Part shown: piece by piece, positions 42,092 through 50,913 of the stretch
Numbering within the stretch: position 1 is the stretch's first letter
Layout: the number at the start of each line of letters is the position of its first letter
Assembly: GCA_910584825.1 (NCBI GenBank)
Contig: CAJUCI010000016.1
Span: 1-57,439, forward strand
Length of the DNA stretch: 57,439 nt
Origin: an uncultured Duncaniella sp.
GTDB lineage: Bacteria; Bacteroidota; Bacteroidia; Bacteroidales; Muribaculaceae
Reading direction: 5' to 3'
Notes under the pieces: generated by a model
The model's input: the letters and a program-made list of their open reading frames with translations, nothing else
What the model was told of the DNA's origin: nothing
The model's database searches: none
Translations under genes and position numbers: made by a program

Positions 42092-43288
42092 TTACTTCTT
42101 TACGATGGCTTCGGTATCGCGGGCTATCATAAGCTCCTCGTCGGTGGGGATGACTACGACCTTGACCTTTGACGTGGGGGTGGAGATTACCTTCTCCTCG
42201 CCGCGCACCTTGTTGGCCTCGGGGTCAATCTCTACGCCCATGAATGCGAGAGGCTCGCACACCTCGGCACGGAGTGAGCACTGGTTCTCGCCCACGCCGC
42301 CGGTGAAGACGATGATGTCAACACCGCCCATCTCGGCTGCATATGCGCCGATGTATTTGATGATGCGCTGCTGGTACATGTCCTGGCCGAGGCGGGCTCG
42401 CTTGTCGCCCTTGTCCATAGCGGCCTCAATCTCGCGCATGTCGCTCGAGATGCCGCTGATGCCGAGCATGCCGCTCTCCTTGTTGATTACCTTCTGCAGG
42501 TCGGTGGCCGAGAGGTTGTGCTTGAGCATGAGATATACGAGTGCGCCGGGGTCGACATCGCCCACACGGGTGCCCATCATGAGGCCTTCGGTGGGGGTGA
42601 GGCCCATCGAGGTGTCAACGCTCTTGCCGTCGACGATGGCTGTGATTGAGCCGCCGTTGCCTACGTGGCAGGTGATGATTTTTTGCCCCTTGGGGTCAAC
42701 GCCGAGGAATTCGCACACGCGCTGTGACACGTAGCGGTGGCTGGTGCCGTGGAAGCCGTAGCGACGCACGCCGTCCTCCTCGTAATACTTGTAGGGGAGG
42801 GCATACATGAACGACTTGGCGGGCATGGTCTGATGGAAGGCTGTGTCAAAGACTGCTACCTGGGGTGTGCCGGGCATGAGGGCGGTGATGGCATCGATGC
42901 CGGTCATGTTGGCGGGATTGTGGAGGGGGGCGATGTCATAGCACTGCTTTATCATGTCCTTGACCTCGTCGGTGATGAGCACGCTCTGGCTGAACTTTTC
43001 GGCACCGTGCACTACGCGATGGCCTACGGCGTCGATTTCGTCGTAGTTCTTGATGCATCCCTCTACGGGGTCGGTGAGGAGGTTGAGGATGGCCTTGACG
43101 GCACCGTTGTGGTCGGTCTGGCCAAGCTCGATGATGGCCTTTGAGCCGTCGGCTTTCTTGTACTTGAGGAATCCGTCGGGAAGACCGATTTTCTCTGCTC
43201 CGCCCTCGGCGAGAACGGCGTCGGTGGCGGTGTCAATGAGCTTATATTTTACGGAACTGCTGCCGCAGTTGAGCACGAGAATCTTCAT
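42092..43288 (-). CDS. ackA: Acetate kinase
   Basis: The 398-aa protein is the usual length and belongs to the ASKHA superfamily. Signatures are MKILVLNCGSSSVKYKL at the N terminus, and RYGFHGTSHRYVSQR followed by HVGNGGSITAI in the middle. IVFTGGVGENQ is near 320. It converts acetyl phosphate and ADP to acetate and ATP, the substrate-level step of acetate fermentation. It lies 80 nt behind pta on the same strand, forming the classical pta-ackA pair. The terminator follows directly. Confidence 0.97.
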   Translation of the reverse strand: MKILVLNCGSSSVKYKLIDTATDAVLAEGGAEKIGLPDGFLKYKKADGSKAIIELGQTDHNGAVKAILNLLTDPVEGCIKNYDEIDAVGHRVVHGAEKFSQSVLITDEVKDMIKQCYDIAPLHNPANMTGIDAITALMPGTPQVAVFDTAFHQTMPAKSFMYALPYKYYEEDGVRRYGFHGTSHRYVSQRVCEFLGVDPKGQKIITCHVGNGGSITAIVDGKSVDTSMGLTPTEGLMMGTRVGDVDPGALVYLMLKHNLSATDLQKVINKESGMLGISGISSDMREIEAAMDKGDKRARLGQDMYQQRIIKYIGAYAAEMGGVDIIVFTGGVGENQCSLRAEVCEPLAFMGVEIDPEANKVRGEEKVISTPTSKVKVVVIPTDEELMIARDTEAIVKK

Positions 43289-43368
43289 TGAGAATTATGT
43301 TTTTTAGGGTTGTGGATGCCTGAATCGGCATCATTGACTGTTTTGTAACTTCCTGTAGACTCTGAGGT

Positions 43369-44379
43369 TTATCCCTTGAGACCGATGGCCTGGTTGCAGG
43401 TGATGATGATGGTCTTGTAGATGTCGTCGGGCGAGCAACCGCGCGAGAGGTCGTTGACGGGAGCTGCGAGACCCTGAAGCACGGGACCTACGGCCTCGAC
43501 ACCGCCGAGACGCTGCACGAGCTTATAAGCGATATTTCCGACCTCGAGGTTGGGGAATACGAGCACGTTGGCCTTGCCGGCGATGTCGCTGTTGGGGGCC
43601 TTGCTGCTGCCTACGCTGGGCACGAGTGCGGCATCAGCCTGCAGCTCGCCGTCGAGGGGAAGTGTGGGGGCCATCTCCTTGGCGATTTTTGTTGCCTCGA
43701 TAACCTTGTCGACCTTCTCGTGCTTGGCACTGCCCTTGGTCGAGAAGCTGAGGATGGCAACGCGGGGCTCCATGCCGGCGATGTCGCGTGCGGTCTGGGC
43801 GGCCGATACGGCTATCTGGGCAAGCTCGGGTGCGGTGGGGTCGGGAATCACGGCGCAGTCAGCAAAGATGAGGAGGCCGTTGGTGCCGAAGGCTGAGCCC
43901 TCGGGGAGCACCATGACGAACGCGCCTGACACTACATTGATGCCGGGCTTGGTCTTGATTACCTGGAAGGCTGCGCGGAGCACGTTGCCGGTAGTGTTGA
44001 GCGCGCCGGCTACCTGGCCGTCGGCATCACCGTTCTTAATCATGAGGCAGCCGAGATAGAGGGGGTTGGCGGCTGTCTTGCGGGCATCATCCATTGAGAT
44101 GCCCTTGCTCTTGCGAAGCTCGAAGAAGAGGGGTGCGTATTTGTCAAGCACTTTCTCGTCGTTGGGGTCTACGAGTGTGGCTTTCTCGATATTGGTGAGT
44201 TTAAGCTCATTGGCCTTGTCCATAATCTCTTTGGGGTTGCCGATGAGGATGATGTCGGCGATGCCCTCGGCGATGATGCGGGCGGCTGCGATGAGTGTGC
44301 GGGGTTCGGTTCCCTCAGGGAGCACGATGCGCTGGCGCGAAGACTTGGCTTTCGCGGTTAGTTTTTCAAAAAGTCCCAT
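43369..44379 (-). CDS. pta: Phosphate acetyltransferase
   Basis: The 336-aa short-form Pta (PTA_PTB domain only) converts acetyl-CoA to acetyl phosphate. Motifs are QRIVLPEGTEPRTLIAA at the N terminus, KNGDADGQVAGALNTTGNV near 112-130, and VGNIAYKLVQRLGG with VNDLSRGC near the C terminus. It lacks the N-terminal regulatory DRTGG part seen in long enterobacterial Pta. It is first in the pta-ackA operon, with a consensus promoter at 44450-44481. Confidence 0.96.
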   Translation of the reverse strand: MGLFEKLTAKAKSSRQRIVLPEGTEPRTLIAAARIIAEGIADIILIGNPKEIMDKANELKLTNIEKATLVDPNDEKVLDKYAPLFFELRKSKGISMDDARKTAANPLYLGCLMIKNGDADGQVAGALNTTGNVLRAAFQVIKTKPGINVVSGAFVMVLPEGSAFGTNGLLIFADCAVIPDPTAPELAQIAVSAAQTARDIAGMEPRVAILSFSTKGSAKHEKVDKVIEATKIAKEMAPTLPLDGELQADAALVPSVGSSKAPNSDIAGKANVLVFPNLEVGNIAYKLVQRLGGVEAVGPVLQGLAAPVNDLSRGCSPDDIYKTIIITCNQAIGLKG

Positions 44380-44449
44380 TGTGTTACTGGTATTATAATT
44401 TTGGTTATTGTCAGAGGATGTGGCAATAGCTGTTGAATTAATGATTGCG

Positions 44450-44481
44450 CAAAGTTACAAACATTTTCACCCAATGACAAA
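44450..44481 (-). promoter_or_regulatory. Promoter of pta-ackA
   Basis: Minus strand: TTTG (44478-44481), a 20-nt spacer, TAACTTTG (44450-44457): exact consensus with ideal spacing. The leader is about 65 nt. A 36-bp palindrome begins 4 bp upstream of the -33 box. Confidence 0.75.
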
Positions 44482-44484
44482 TTT

Positions 44485-44520
44485 AGAGGTTGTTTAAAAA
44501 TGAAATTTTAAACAACCTCT
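44485..44520. repeat. 36-bp palindrome with the same end sequence as the MITE-like element
   Basis: A perfect 15-bp inverted repeat, AGAGGTTGTTTAAAA (44485-44499) with TTTTAAACAACCTCT (44506-44520), has a 6-nt loop. The arm equals the end of the element at 7101-7437. Flanking trinucleotides do not match, so no target duplication is visible. It lies between the GH31 stop and the pta promoter. Confidence 0.85.
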
Positions 44521-44574
44521 TGTGGTAGATAGCTCAGAAGAGTTTCTGTAAAATGTATTGATGGGTCGTGCTGA

Positions 44575-46953
44575 CTAATCGGCGAAGTCGATGTTGATGT
44601 CGAGGTCGGCAGAGAGCAGGCGGGCGTCGAACGTCAGGGTGTGCTTGGCCGCATCATATCGCCATCCCTTGACTTTCTTGCCGCCCGATGTGACTGATGT
44701 GGGGTGGCGGTCAATGCGGTGGATGATGAAGTTGAGCTGCTTGCCCTTGGCGGGGATGTCGAGTGTGCCGGTGGCGGATACACCTATATTAATATGTGAG
44801 GGTGTCGCGTCGCCCGAGAATGTTATGAGCCCGTAGCGTCCGTCGGCGAGCGAGGTGGTGGACCGCAGGTCGTCCTCAAAGAGTGTGTATGACGACTTGC
44901 CCTCGGTAGGATAATAGTTGATGGTGTAGCGGTCGGTGCGGTAGTCGCCGGTGTTGGCCATCGCGTAGTCGGCTGTCGGGATGAACGAGCCGCCGCGTAC
45001 AAAGAGCGGCAACACGCTCAGTGGAGCAGGGTAGGTGATGGTGTCCCCTCCGTGGTAGATGGCCGACGACGGTGATGTCATGTCGAGCCATTCGCCCTCG
45101 GGGAAGATGACGCGACGCTCGGTGGTGCCGGGGGTGAGCACCGGGGCCACAAGGATGTCACGTCCCCACAGGTATTCGTCGGTGATGTCGTCGTAACGGG
45201 ATGAAGAGGGGGTGTAGAAGTTGAGTGGCCGCACGAGCGGGAGACCCTGCGAGGCGTTCTCATAGGCCAAAGTGTAGTTGTATGGGAGCCAGCGGTAACG
45301 CTCCTTGATGAGGGGGAGTATGATGTCCTGCTGGTCAGGGTAGTTGTAAGGCTCGGCTGTACTCTGGGCATGGGTGCGGAGGACGGGTGAGAATGTGCCG
45401 AGCTGGAGCCATCGCACATATAGCTCGGGGTCGTAGGGTGCGGCGGGGTCGATGGCAAATCCGCCCACGTCATGACTCATGTAGCCGAGTCCGCTGAGGC
45501 CGGAGTTGAGCATAATGGTAATCTGAGGCTGGAGTCCACCCCATGAGCGCGACACGTCGGTCGACCATGGGAAGACGCTGTAGGTCTGCAATCCCGTTGT
45601 GCCTCCGCGCATCATGGTCATGAGACGGCGGTCTGGGAACTCCTCCTTATAGAGGTCTGATATGATGGCACTCCAGTCGTTACCGTAGCGGTTGTGATAC
45701 TGGCGTGTGGTCAGGCCGTTGGCGTGGAGGCCGCTCTCGGGATGAACTTCGGGTTCGCCGAGGTCGCCCCACCATCCGCCTACGCCATCAAGCGTGAGCC
45801 GGCGGTAGCGGTCGCGCAACCAGGCGCGTGTGTCGGGATTTGAGACGTCAAACATGCCTCCTTCGCCCACCCATATCTTTACCTCCTGCGGCGAGCCTGT
45901 GGTATCGGCCAGCAGCATGCCTTTAGAGCGGAGTTCGTTGTAGTTGTCGACCCCGCGTCCGTTGCGCAGGATGTAGGGCTGGGAGATGATTACGGTGTTG
46001 ACCCCCTGCTTGCTGAGGTCGGAGAGCATGCGGGTGTGGTCAGGCCACTGGTCGGGGTCCCATGCGAGACGGCCCATATCCTCCTCCTTGCCATACCAGT
46101 AGAGGTCGAGAACGATGCCGTCGAGGGGATAGCCCGCGCGCTTGAGGGTGTCGACCACGCCGAGAGTCTCGCTCTGGGTCTTGTAGCCGTACTTGGATGT
46201 GATGTAGCCGAGCGACCACAGCGGCGGCAGGGCCTGGCGGCCTGTGATGCCCGAGAGTTTGGATGTGAGGTCGGCGAGCGAGCCGGTGGAGTTGATGAAG
46301 TAATATGACACCGGGGCGGGTGATTCGGTGGTGTAGACGATGGGGTTGGACATCACCATGTCGGCTGCGGCATAGTCGTCAAAAACTATGGCATAGCCGT
46401 TGGAAGAGAGGAAGAGCGGCATGGTGATGTTCATCTGACGTATGCGTTGGTCGCCCGCCGTGTAGCCGTAGTTCTGACGGTTGTACATCACGAGAGTGTC
46501 GCCCGCGAGATTGAAGTTGTAGCCCTTTTCTCCGGCTCCGTAGAATGAGCCTTGGCCCATCGTGGAGAGCGACATCCGGCGTTTGCCTGATGAGAGCGTG
46601 CGCAGGCCGTTGTCGCTCACGGCGCGGTCATGTCCGGCATTGATGTCCACTGCGCCTGTCGATGAGTCGATGCGTACAGTTACACCCGTCGGGGTGGTGA
46701 GGATGCGGAGCGGGCCTACGGAGGATGTGATGCAGCCGACGTCAGAAGCCTTGGGTGAGGTGGCAAGAGTGGCCGACGGGGTTTCGCCTTTGGCGTAATT
46801 TTCAACTCGGATGATGTCAGGCGAGATGGTGGAGACTACCACGCTCCGCCCCTGCGGAGTGGTGACGCTGACGGTCTCGGCCAAAAGATTGGCAGAGATT
46901 ACGGATGCTGCTATAAGTGAGTATAGGCGCAAGGTTTTAAAATCAATGAGCAT
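44575..46953 (-). CDS. Glycoside hydrolase family 31 (alpha-glucosidase/alpha-xylosidase type)
   Basis: The 792-aa exported protein has signal peptide LYSLIAASVISANLLAE. An N-terminal beta-sandwich (about 25-230) precedes the GH31 catalytic barrel (about 235-560), with nucleophile region GGWWGDLGEPEVHP (D near 397) and GYMSHDVGGFAIDP carrying the likely acid/base Asp. C-terminal DUF5110-like beta domains follow, including PTEGKSSYTLFEDD. It removes terminal alpha-linked glucose or xylose; the exact specificity is not readable. A strong promoter lies at 46984-47015. No PUL genes adjoin. Confidence 0.93.
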   Translation of the reverse strand: MLIDFKTLRLYSLIAASVISANLLAETVSVTTPQGRSVVVSTISPDIIRVENYAKGETPSATLATSPKASDVGCITSSVGPLRILTTPTGVTVRIDSSTGAVDINAGHDRAVSDNGLRTLSSGKRRMSLSTMGQGSFYGAGEKGYNFNLAGDTLVMYNRQNYGYTAGDQRIRQMNITMPLFLSSNGYAIVFDDYAAADMVMSNPIVYTTESPAPVSYYFINSTGSLADLTSKLSGITGRQALPPLWSLGYITSKYGYKTQSETLGVVDTLKRAGYPLDGIVLDLYWYGKEEDMGRLAWDPDQWPDHTRMLSDLSKQGVNTVIISQPYILRNGRGVDNYNELRSKGMLLADTTGSPQEVKIWVGEGGMFDVSNPDTRAWLRDRYRRLTLDGVGGWWGDLGEPEVHPESGLHANGLTTRQYHNRYGNDWSAIISDLYKEEFPDRRLMTMMRGGTTGLQTYSVFPWSTDVSRSWGGLQPQITIMLNSGLSGLGYMSHDVGGFAIDPAAPYDPELYVRWLQLGTFSPVLRTHAQSTAEPYNYPDQQDIILPLIKERYRWLPYNYTLAYENASQGLPLVRPLNFYTPSSSRYDDITDEYLWGRDILVAPVLTPGTTERRVIFPEGEWLDMTSPSSAIYHGGDTITYPAPLSVLPLFVRGGSFIPTADYAMANTGDYRTDRYTINYYPTEGKSSYTLFEDDLRSTTSLADGRYGLITFSGDATPSHINIGVSATGTLDIPAKGKQLNFIIHRIDRHPTSVTSGGKKVKGWRYDAAKHTLTFDARLLSADLDINIDFAD

Positions 46954-46983
46954 TGAAAAGATGGTGTAAGATGATTATGATGA

Positions 46984-47015
46984 CAAAGTTATAAATAAAT
47001 ATTCGGGAAATCAAA
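46984..47015 (-). promoter_or_regulatory. Promoter of the GH31 gene
   Basis: Minus strand: TTTG (47012-47015), a 20-nt spacer, TAACTTTG (46984-46991): exact consensus. The start codon is about 30 nt downstream. Confidence 0.75.
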
Positions 47016-47030
47016 TATTTATTTAAGTGG

Positions 47031-47112
47031 CTGTTCAGATAAATCGCAGATTAAAAGTGTGGCAGTTCCGGAGTCAATTGATGTAGGATTGTTATTGTTT
47101 TATTCTGAACAG
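47031..47112. repeat. 82-bp inverted-repeat element at the edge of the AT-rich insert
   Basis: The ends are CTGTTCAGATAAA (47031-47043) and TTTATTCTGAACAG (47099-47112), 13 bp complementary with one bulged T. It abuts the stop codon of the SGNH gene. The interior word CCGGAGTCAATT (near 47069) resembles CCGGAGTCCATT of the MITE at 7101-7437. It could be a decayed relative or a terminator. Confidence 0.6.
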
Positions 47113-48036
47113 TTATTTATTAATTGATGCTATACTGTCAAGAATCATTTTTGTCAATTTTACAGCACCATATTCATATGTCAAATGGTCAGCATCGAAA
47201 AAATCTCTTTCGTTGAAATCGGGACTTTCATAGAAATCCAAATAAGTGGCTCCAGTATGTGTGCAAAGTTCGCCAATGGATTTACGCATGTTTTTTATGT
47301 GATTATAATCTATATTGTCGCGATAAGTGTGCCAATTAGGTTGTGTGTATATGATTAATTTTATGTTATTAGAAGTGCAGATGTCTGCAATATTCAGGAT
47401 GTTTGACAAGTTGATAGATAAACGATCGGTATATATACATGAATTGTGAGATTCTGCTATCTTCGACCCTGTTTCCTGCCATAATTCACTACGGTTGGCC
47501 AATGTATATCCGAGCCCATTACCTATGCTGTCGCATAATAGGGAAGGTTTGCCAAGCCCTAATCGGTTCGCAAGTTTCGATGCATATACGGGTATATATG
47601 AAAACTCATAATTATATTTTGAAAAGAAAGAATGCTTGTCGAGATGCATATATATTTGGTAATTTATACATCTCCACCATTCGTCAGACTCTTCAGGCTC
47701 TTTGTCAAAAAGGGTCGTATATGAGACTTGAATGATTAAAGTCTTTAGGTTAGGCATGCTCGGTAGATAGTGCTCGAGAAGTCTTTTGTCATATGAAATT
47801 TGTTGAGAAACGTTTGACAGGTTAAATGCAGAGTCAGGCCAAAGGTCTGCTCGCACACCATAAAAAGAATGAGAATTACCGAGGATGAGGGTTGATATTC
47901 TATCACCATTATTCGACAGCCATTCGTTTTTTGTTGTGTAAGGATTTGGGACTTGACGCACTAAAAATTCTCCGATAAAGAGTGACAATGCGATTATCAA
48001 AGAGAACTTCAGTACGTTTATGATGAATTGTTTCAT
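47113..48036 (-). CDS. SGNH-like membrane-anchored esterase or acyltransferase partner of MBOAT
   Basis: The protein is 307 aa from ATG 48036, chosen because it starts 4 nt after the MBOAT stop and opens the anchor MKQFIINVLKFSLIIALSLF. A single N-terminal TM segment is followed by an SGNH fold: LILGNSHSFYGVRADLWP supplies the Ser block near 59-66, and FDADHLTYEYGAVKLT near the C terminus supplies the Asp/His pair. In AlgX/DltD-like systems such a protein accepts acyl groups from the MBOAT and transfers them to a polymer. The gene is AT-rich and uses many ATA, TTA and AAT codons unlike its neighbours, suggesting transfer. The acceptor is unknown. Confidence 0.78.
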   Translation of the reverse strand: MKQFIINVLKFSLIIALSLFIGEFLVRQVPNPYTTKNEWLSNNGDRISTLILGNSHSFYGVRADLWPDSAFNLSNVSQQISYDKRLLEHYLPSMPNLKTLIIQVSYTTLFDKEPEESDEWWRCINYQIYMHLDKHSFFSKYNYEFSYIPVYASKLANRLGLGKPSLLCDSIGNGLGYTLANRSELWQETGSKIAESHNSCIYTDRLSINLSNILNIADICTSNNIKLIIYTQPNWHTYRDNIDYNHIKNMRKSIGELCTHTGATYLDFYESPDFNERDFFDADHLTYEYGAVKLTKMILDSIASINK

Positions 48037-48040
48037 TCTA

Positions 48041-49501
48041 TCAAAATTGGAAATAAATAAAGGCCTCATTTCTCCCGGTCTGTAGTAAAATGAGGATTGT
48101 CAGTATATAATATGAACACCATCTCACAGCCCGGTACTTCATCAATCCTGTGGTGTCAATAGATAGTCCGTGCTGTTTGTTACGGTGGAACCATTCCACT
48201 ATAACCATTATGAGGATGTATATTGCCGTATATTTATCCATGAATGGTCGGGTCATTGTCACTTCTGATGTCATATTGGCGAAATACTTTATTGCGTCAG
48301 GAATGGTTTCAGCTCTATATAATATCCTGCCAATGACGACAAGCATGAATGTGATGCCCATCATTACAGTCTCTTTTACTGATGGGAGAATCCTGCCGTC
48401 AGCAACGTTTGAGCCTTTATATCTCTTTGTTGTACCTGCCATCAGTAAAGGGATGAACAGCATGGCATTGAATGCTCCCCACGTAATGAAAGTCCAGTCT
48501 GCCCCATGCCAAAAACCACTTACGACAAATACTATCATTGTATTTCTAATTGTGGTGCTTTTGCCTTTACGATTTCCACCCAGTGGTATGTATACGTAAT
48601 CTCTGAACCATGTAGATAATGATATGTGCCATTTGCGCCAAAATTCGGCGATATCTCTTGAGAAGTATGGAAAATTGAAATTACGACGGAGGCTAATGCC
48701 GAATAGTCGGGATGTTCCTATGGCAATGTCGGTGTAACCAGAAAAATCACCATATATTTGGAATGAAAACAGTATTGCTCCTACTAATAGATTTATACTA
48801 CCGACCTCCTGATAATTGTCAAAAACTCGGTCAACGATAATACCACAATTATCGGCAACAACTATTTTCTTGAATAGCCCCCATAGTATTTGTCGCAATC
48901 CGTCAACAGCTTTAGAGTAGTCAAATGTGCGGTGTCTCAAAAATTGAGGTAGAAGGTTGTCAGCTCGTTCAATAGGGCCTGCAACAAGCTGAGGAAAGAA
49001 GCTTATGAATGCAAAGAATGCTATGGCGTCATGCGTGGCTCTTATGGTGCCGCGATAAACGTCAATAGTGTATGCTAACGTTTGAAATGTATAAAAACTG
49101 ATACCTACAGGTAGCACGAGTTCAAGGGTTGTCCATCCGGAATGTATTCCGGCATACGATAAAAGTTGAGAGAAGTTTTCAGCAAAAAAATTATAGTATT
49201 TGTATGTGCCGAGAATACCGAGGCTCACAATGAGATTGAATGAACATATGGCTTTACGTGTGGTTTTATCTTGGAATTTGTCAAGAAGTAAACCACATGT
49301 AAAAGACGTGGTTGTAGCAAGTATAATAAGCGAGAGAAAACGCCAATCCCACCATCCATAGAATATATAGCTGGCGAAGATTACGAATAGATTCTGATAT
49401 CGGATATTTTGCTTCGGCGAGTTAGTGTATATGCCTATAATCCAATATATAATGAATACAATTGGAAGGTACACCAAAAACTCTATTGAATTGAAAAGCA
49501 T
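48041..49501 (-). CDS. MBOAT family membrane O-acyltransferase (AlgI/DltB type)
   Basis: The 486-aa protein has 10-12 TM helices. The core AlgI motifs are present: YFSRDIAEFWRKWHISLSTW (about 282-301), then RDYVYIPLGGNR and SGFWHGADWTFI with the invariant catalytic His near 338. It moves an acyl group, usually acetyl, across the membrane for polysaccharide or teichoic-type modification. It is paired with the SGNH protein 4 nt downstream in a two-gene operon with promoter at 49557-49586. Base composition is visibly AT-richer than the flanking GH31 and ftsX genes. Confidence 0.93.
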   Translation of the reverse strand: MLFNSIEFLVYLPIVFIIYWIIGIYTNSPKQNIRYQNLFVIFASYIFYGWWDWRFLSLIILATTTSFTCGLLLDKFQDKTTRKAICSFNLIVSLGILGTYKYYNFFAENFSQLLSYAGIHSGWTTLELVLPVGISFYTFQTLAYTIDVYRGTIRATHDAIAFFAFISFFPQLVAGPIERADNLLPQFLRHRTFDYSKAVDGLRQILWGLFKKIVVADNCGIIVDRVFDNYQEVGSINLLVGAILFSFQIYGDFSGYTDIAIGTSRLFGISLRRNFNFPYFSRDIAEFWRKWHISLSTWFRDYVYIPLGGNRKGKSTTIRNTMIVFVVSGFWHGADWTFITWGAFNAMLFIPLLMAGTTKRYKGSNVADGRILPSVKETVMMGITFMLVVIGRILYRAETIPDAIKYFANMTSEVTMTRPFMDKYTAIYILIMVIVEWFHRNKQHGLSIDTTGLMKYRAVRWCSYYILTILILLQTGRNEAFIYFQF

Positions 49502-49556
49502 AAAACGATTTAATGGATATGATCCGAATTGATTTTATACAATCTGATTGGATGGA

Positions 49557-49586
49557 CAAAATTACTGAAAAATATTGATAACACAA
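49557..49586 (-). promoter_or_regulatory. Promoter of the MBOAT-SGNH pair
   Basis: Minus strand: TTG (49584-49586), a 19-nt spacer, TAATTTTG (49557-49564), exact consensus. The leader is about 50 nt. Confidence 0.68.
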
Positions 49587-49634
49587 TAATGACCTTATAT
49601 AAGGGGTTTAAATGTTAAACTTTAGTTAAAGTGC

Positions 49635-49665
49635 TTGACAAGGGGGGTGATTGGTAGTAATTTTG
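49635..49665 (+). promoter_or_regulatory. Promoter of the ftsX operon
   Basis: TTGACA (49635-49640), a 17-nt spacer, TAATTTTG (49658-49665). It places the transcription start after 49651, so ATG 49684 is the ftsX start rather than the in-frame TTG at 49651. Confidence 0.7.
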
Positions 49666-49683
49666 TGGCGTTTTTGTTATAAT

Positions 49684-50562
49684 ATGCCTAAAAAGCGTCT
49701 ACATCATATACCTCTTTTCAGCACTCGTGCCACGGCTACTGTGTCGGTCGCGCTTGTGCTGGTGATACTCGGCATCGCCGCCCTCGTGGGGCTTGCGACG
49801 CACAGCCTGTCAAAGACGGTGAGGGATAACATCGGTTTTGTGGTAATTTTCAGCGAGGAGGTCACGGCTGACGATATTGCCCAGGTGACCAAGAAGCTGG
49901 AGGCCACAGGTGCGGTCAGCTCGACCGAGTATTCGTCGCCCGACGAGATTCTTGCCCGATGGCAGAAGATGGTGGGCGAGGATGAGGATATAATGAGGCT
50001 GGCCGATGTCAACCCGTTCACCCCTGAGCTGGAGGTGAGGGTGAAGGAGGGGTATGCCTCGACCGACAGTATCATGATGCTTGCGGCCCCGATTATGCTG
50101 ATGCCTCAGGTGTATGAGGTGAAGGTGCATAATGAGCTGATTGACAGTGTCAACTCTACGCTGCGCAGTGTGTCGCTCACGCTGGTGGCGGTGGCGGTGG
50201 CACTGCTTATCGTTTCGTTTGTGCTGATATTCAACACTGTGCGACTGTCGGTCTACTCCAAGCGTTTCCTTATAAATACGATGCAGCTGGTGGGTGCGAC
50301 TCGCGGTTTTGTCAGGCGTCCGTTTCTGATGGAGAGCCTGGTGAACGGGGCCGTGGCCGGTGTCATCGCGTCGGCCATCGTGGCGGGGATGTTGCTCTTC
50401 GGCATGAGGCTCGATGTGTCGGTGGCCTCGCTGTTGAGCTGGCCTCAGGCGTGTGCCGTGATGTCCGCTATGGTGGTTACGGGCATGGTGATATGTCTGA
50501 TTGCGGCGGTGTTTGCCTGCAACAGGTATCTGAGCCTTGGCTATGATGACCTTTATAAATAA
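49684..50562 (+). CDS. ftsX: Cell division ABC transporter permease FtsX
   Basis: The protein is 292 aa from ATG 49684. It has the usual four-TM layout: TM1 near 20-42 (ATATVSVALVLVILGIAALV), a periplasmic loop of about 115 residues, then three TM helices from about 160 to 285. The MacB/FtsX-like segments SLTLVAVAVALLIVSFVLIF and NTMQLVGATRGFVRRPFLME are seen. FtsX with FtsE activates septal peptidoglycan hydrolases. No ftsE lies in the window, as is common in Bacteroidetes. It leads a conserved-order operon: ftsX-DUF3098-uppP-truB-queA. Confidence 0.93.
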   Translation: MPKKRLHHIPLFSTRATATVSVALVLVILGIAALVGLATHSLSKTVRDNIGFVVIFSEEVTADDIAQVTKKLEATGAVSSTEYSSPDEILARWQKMVGEDEDIMRLADVNPFTPELEVRVKEGYASTDSIMMLAAPIMLMPQVYEVKVHNELIDSVNSTLRSVSLTLVAVAVALLIVSFVLIFNTVRLSVYSKRFLINTMQLVGATRGFVRRPFLMESLVNGAVAGVIASAIVAGMLLFGMRLDVSVASLLSWPQACAVMSAMVVTGMVICLIAAVFACNRYLSLGYDDLYK

Positions 50563-50628
50563 AAACCGTTTCCGCCACTCCGAGTGTGTGGCATACGACT
50601 ATAGATTATTATATAAGTAAAAAAGATT

Positions 50629-50913
50629 ATGGCTTATAATTCAGAACGTCGCACTGACAAGAAGGATGACGTGCTCGACAAGGAGGGTGCCAACGAACTG
50701 CCGCTGGTGCGTGTCAACTTTGTGCTCATGGCTGTGGCCGGTGCGATGATTGTGCTCGGCTTTCTGCTCATGGCCGGTGGTGCGAGCGACTGGGGTGCGT
50801 TCAACCCCGACATCTTCTCGACCCGTCGTGTGGTTGTTGGTCCGACCATCGCTTTCCTCGGTTTCATATTTATGGGAGTGGGCATCATGTACTCACCGCG
50901 TAAGAAAGTTTAG
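50629..50913 (+). CDS. DUF3098 membrane protein
   Basis: The 94-aa protein has two TM helices (about 27-47 and 66-88, LMAVAGAMIVLGFLLMAGGA and TIAFLGFIFMGVGIMY), a charged N terminus (RRTDKKDDVLDKEG) and a basic end (PRKKV). The family is restricted to Bacteroidetes and typically lies between ftsX and uppP, as here. Its function is unknown; an envelope or division role is suggested only by context. The stop codon falls inside an A/T word repeat. Confidence 0.9.
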   Translation: MAYNSERRTDKKDDVLDKEGANELPLVRVNFVLMAVAGAMIVLGFLLMAGGASDWGAFNPDIFSTRRVVVGPTIAFLGFIFMGVGIMYSPRKKV

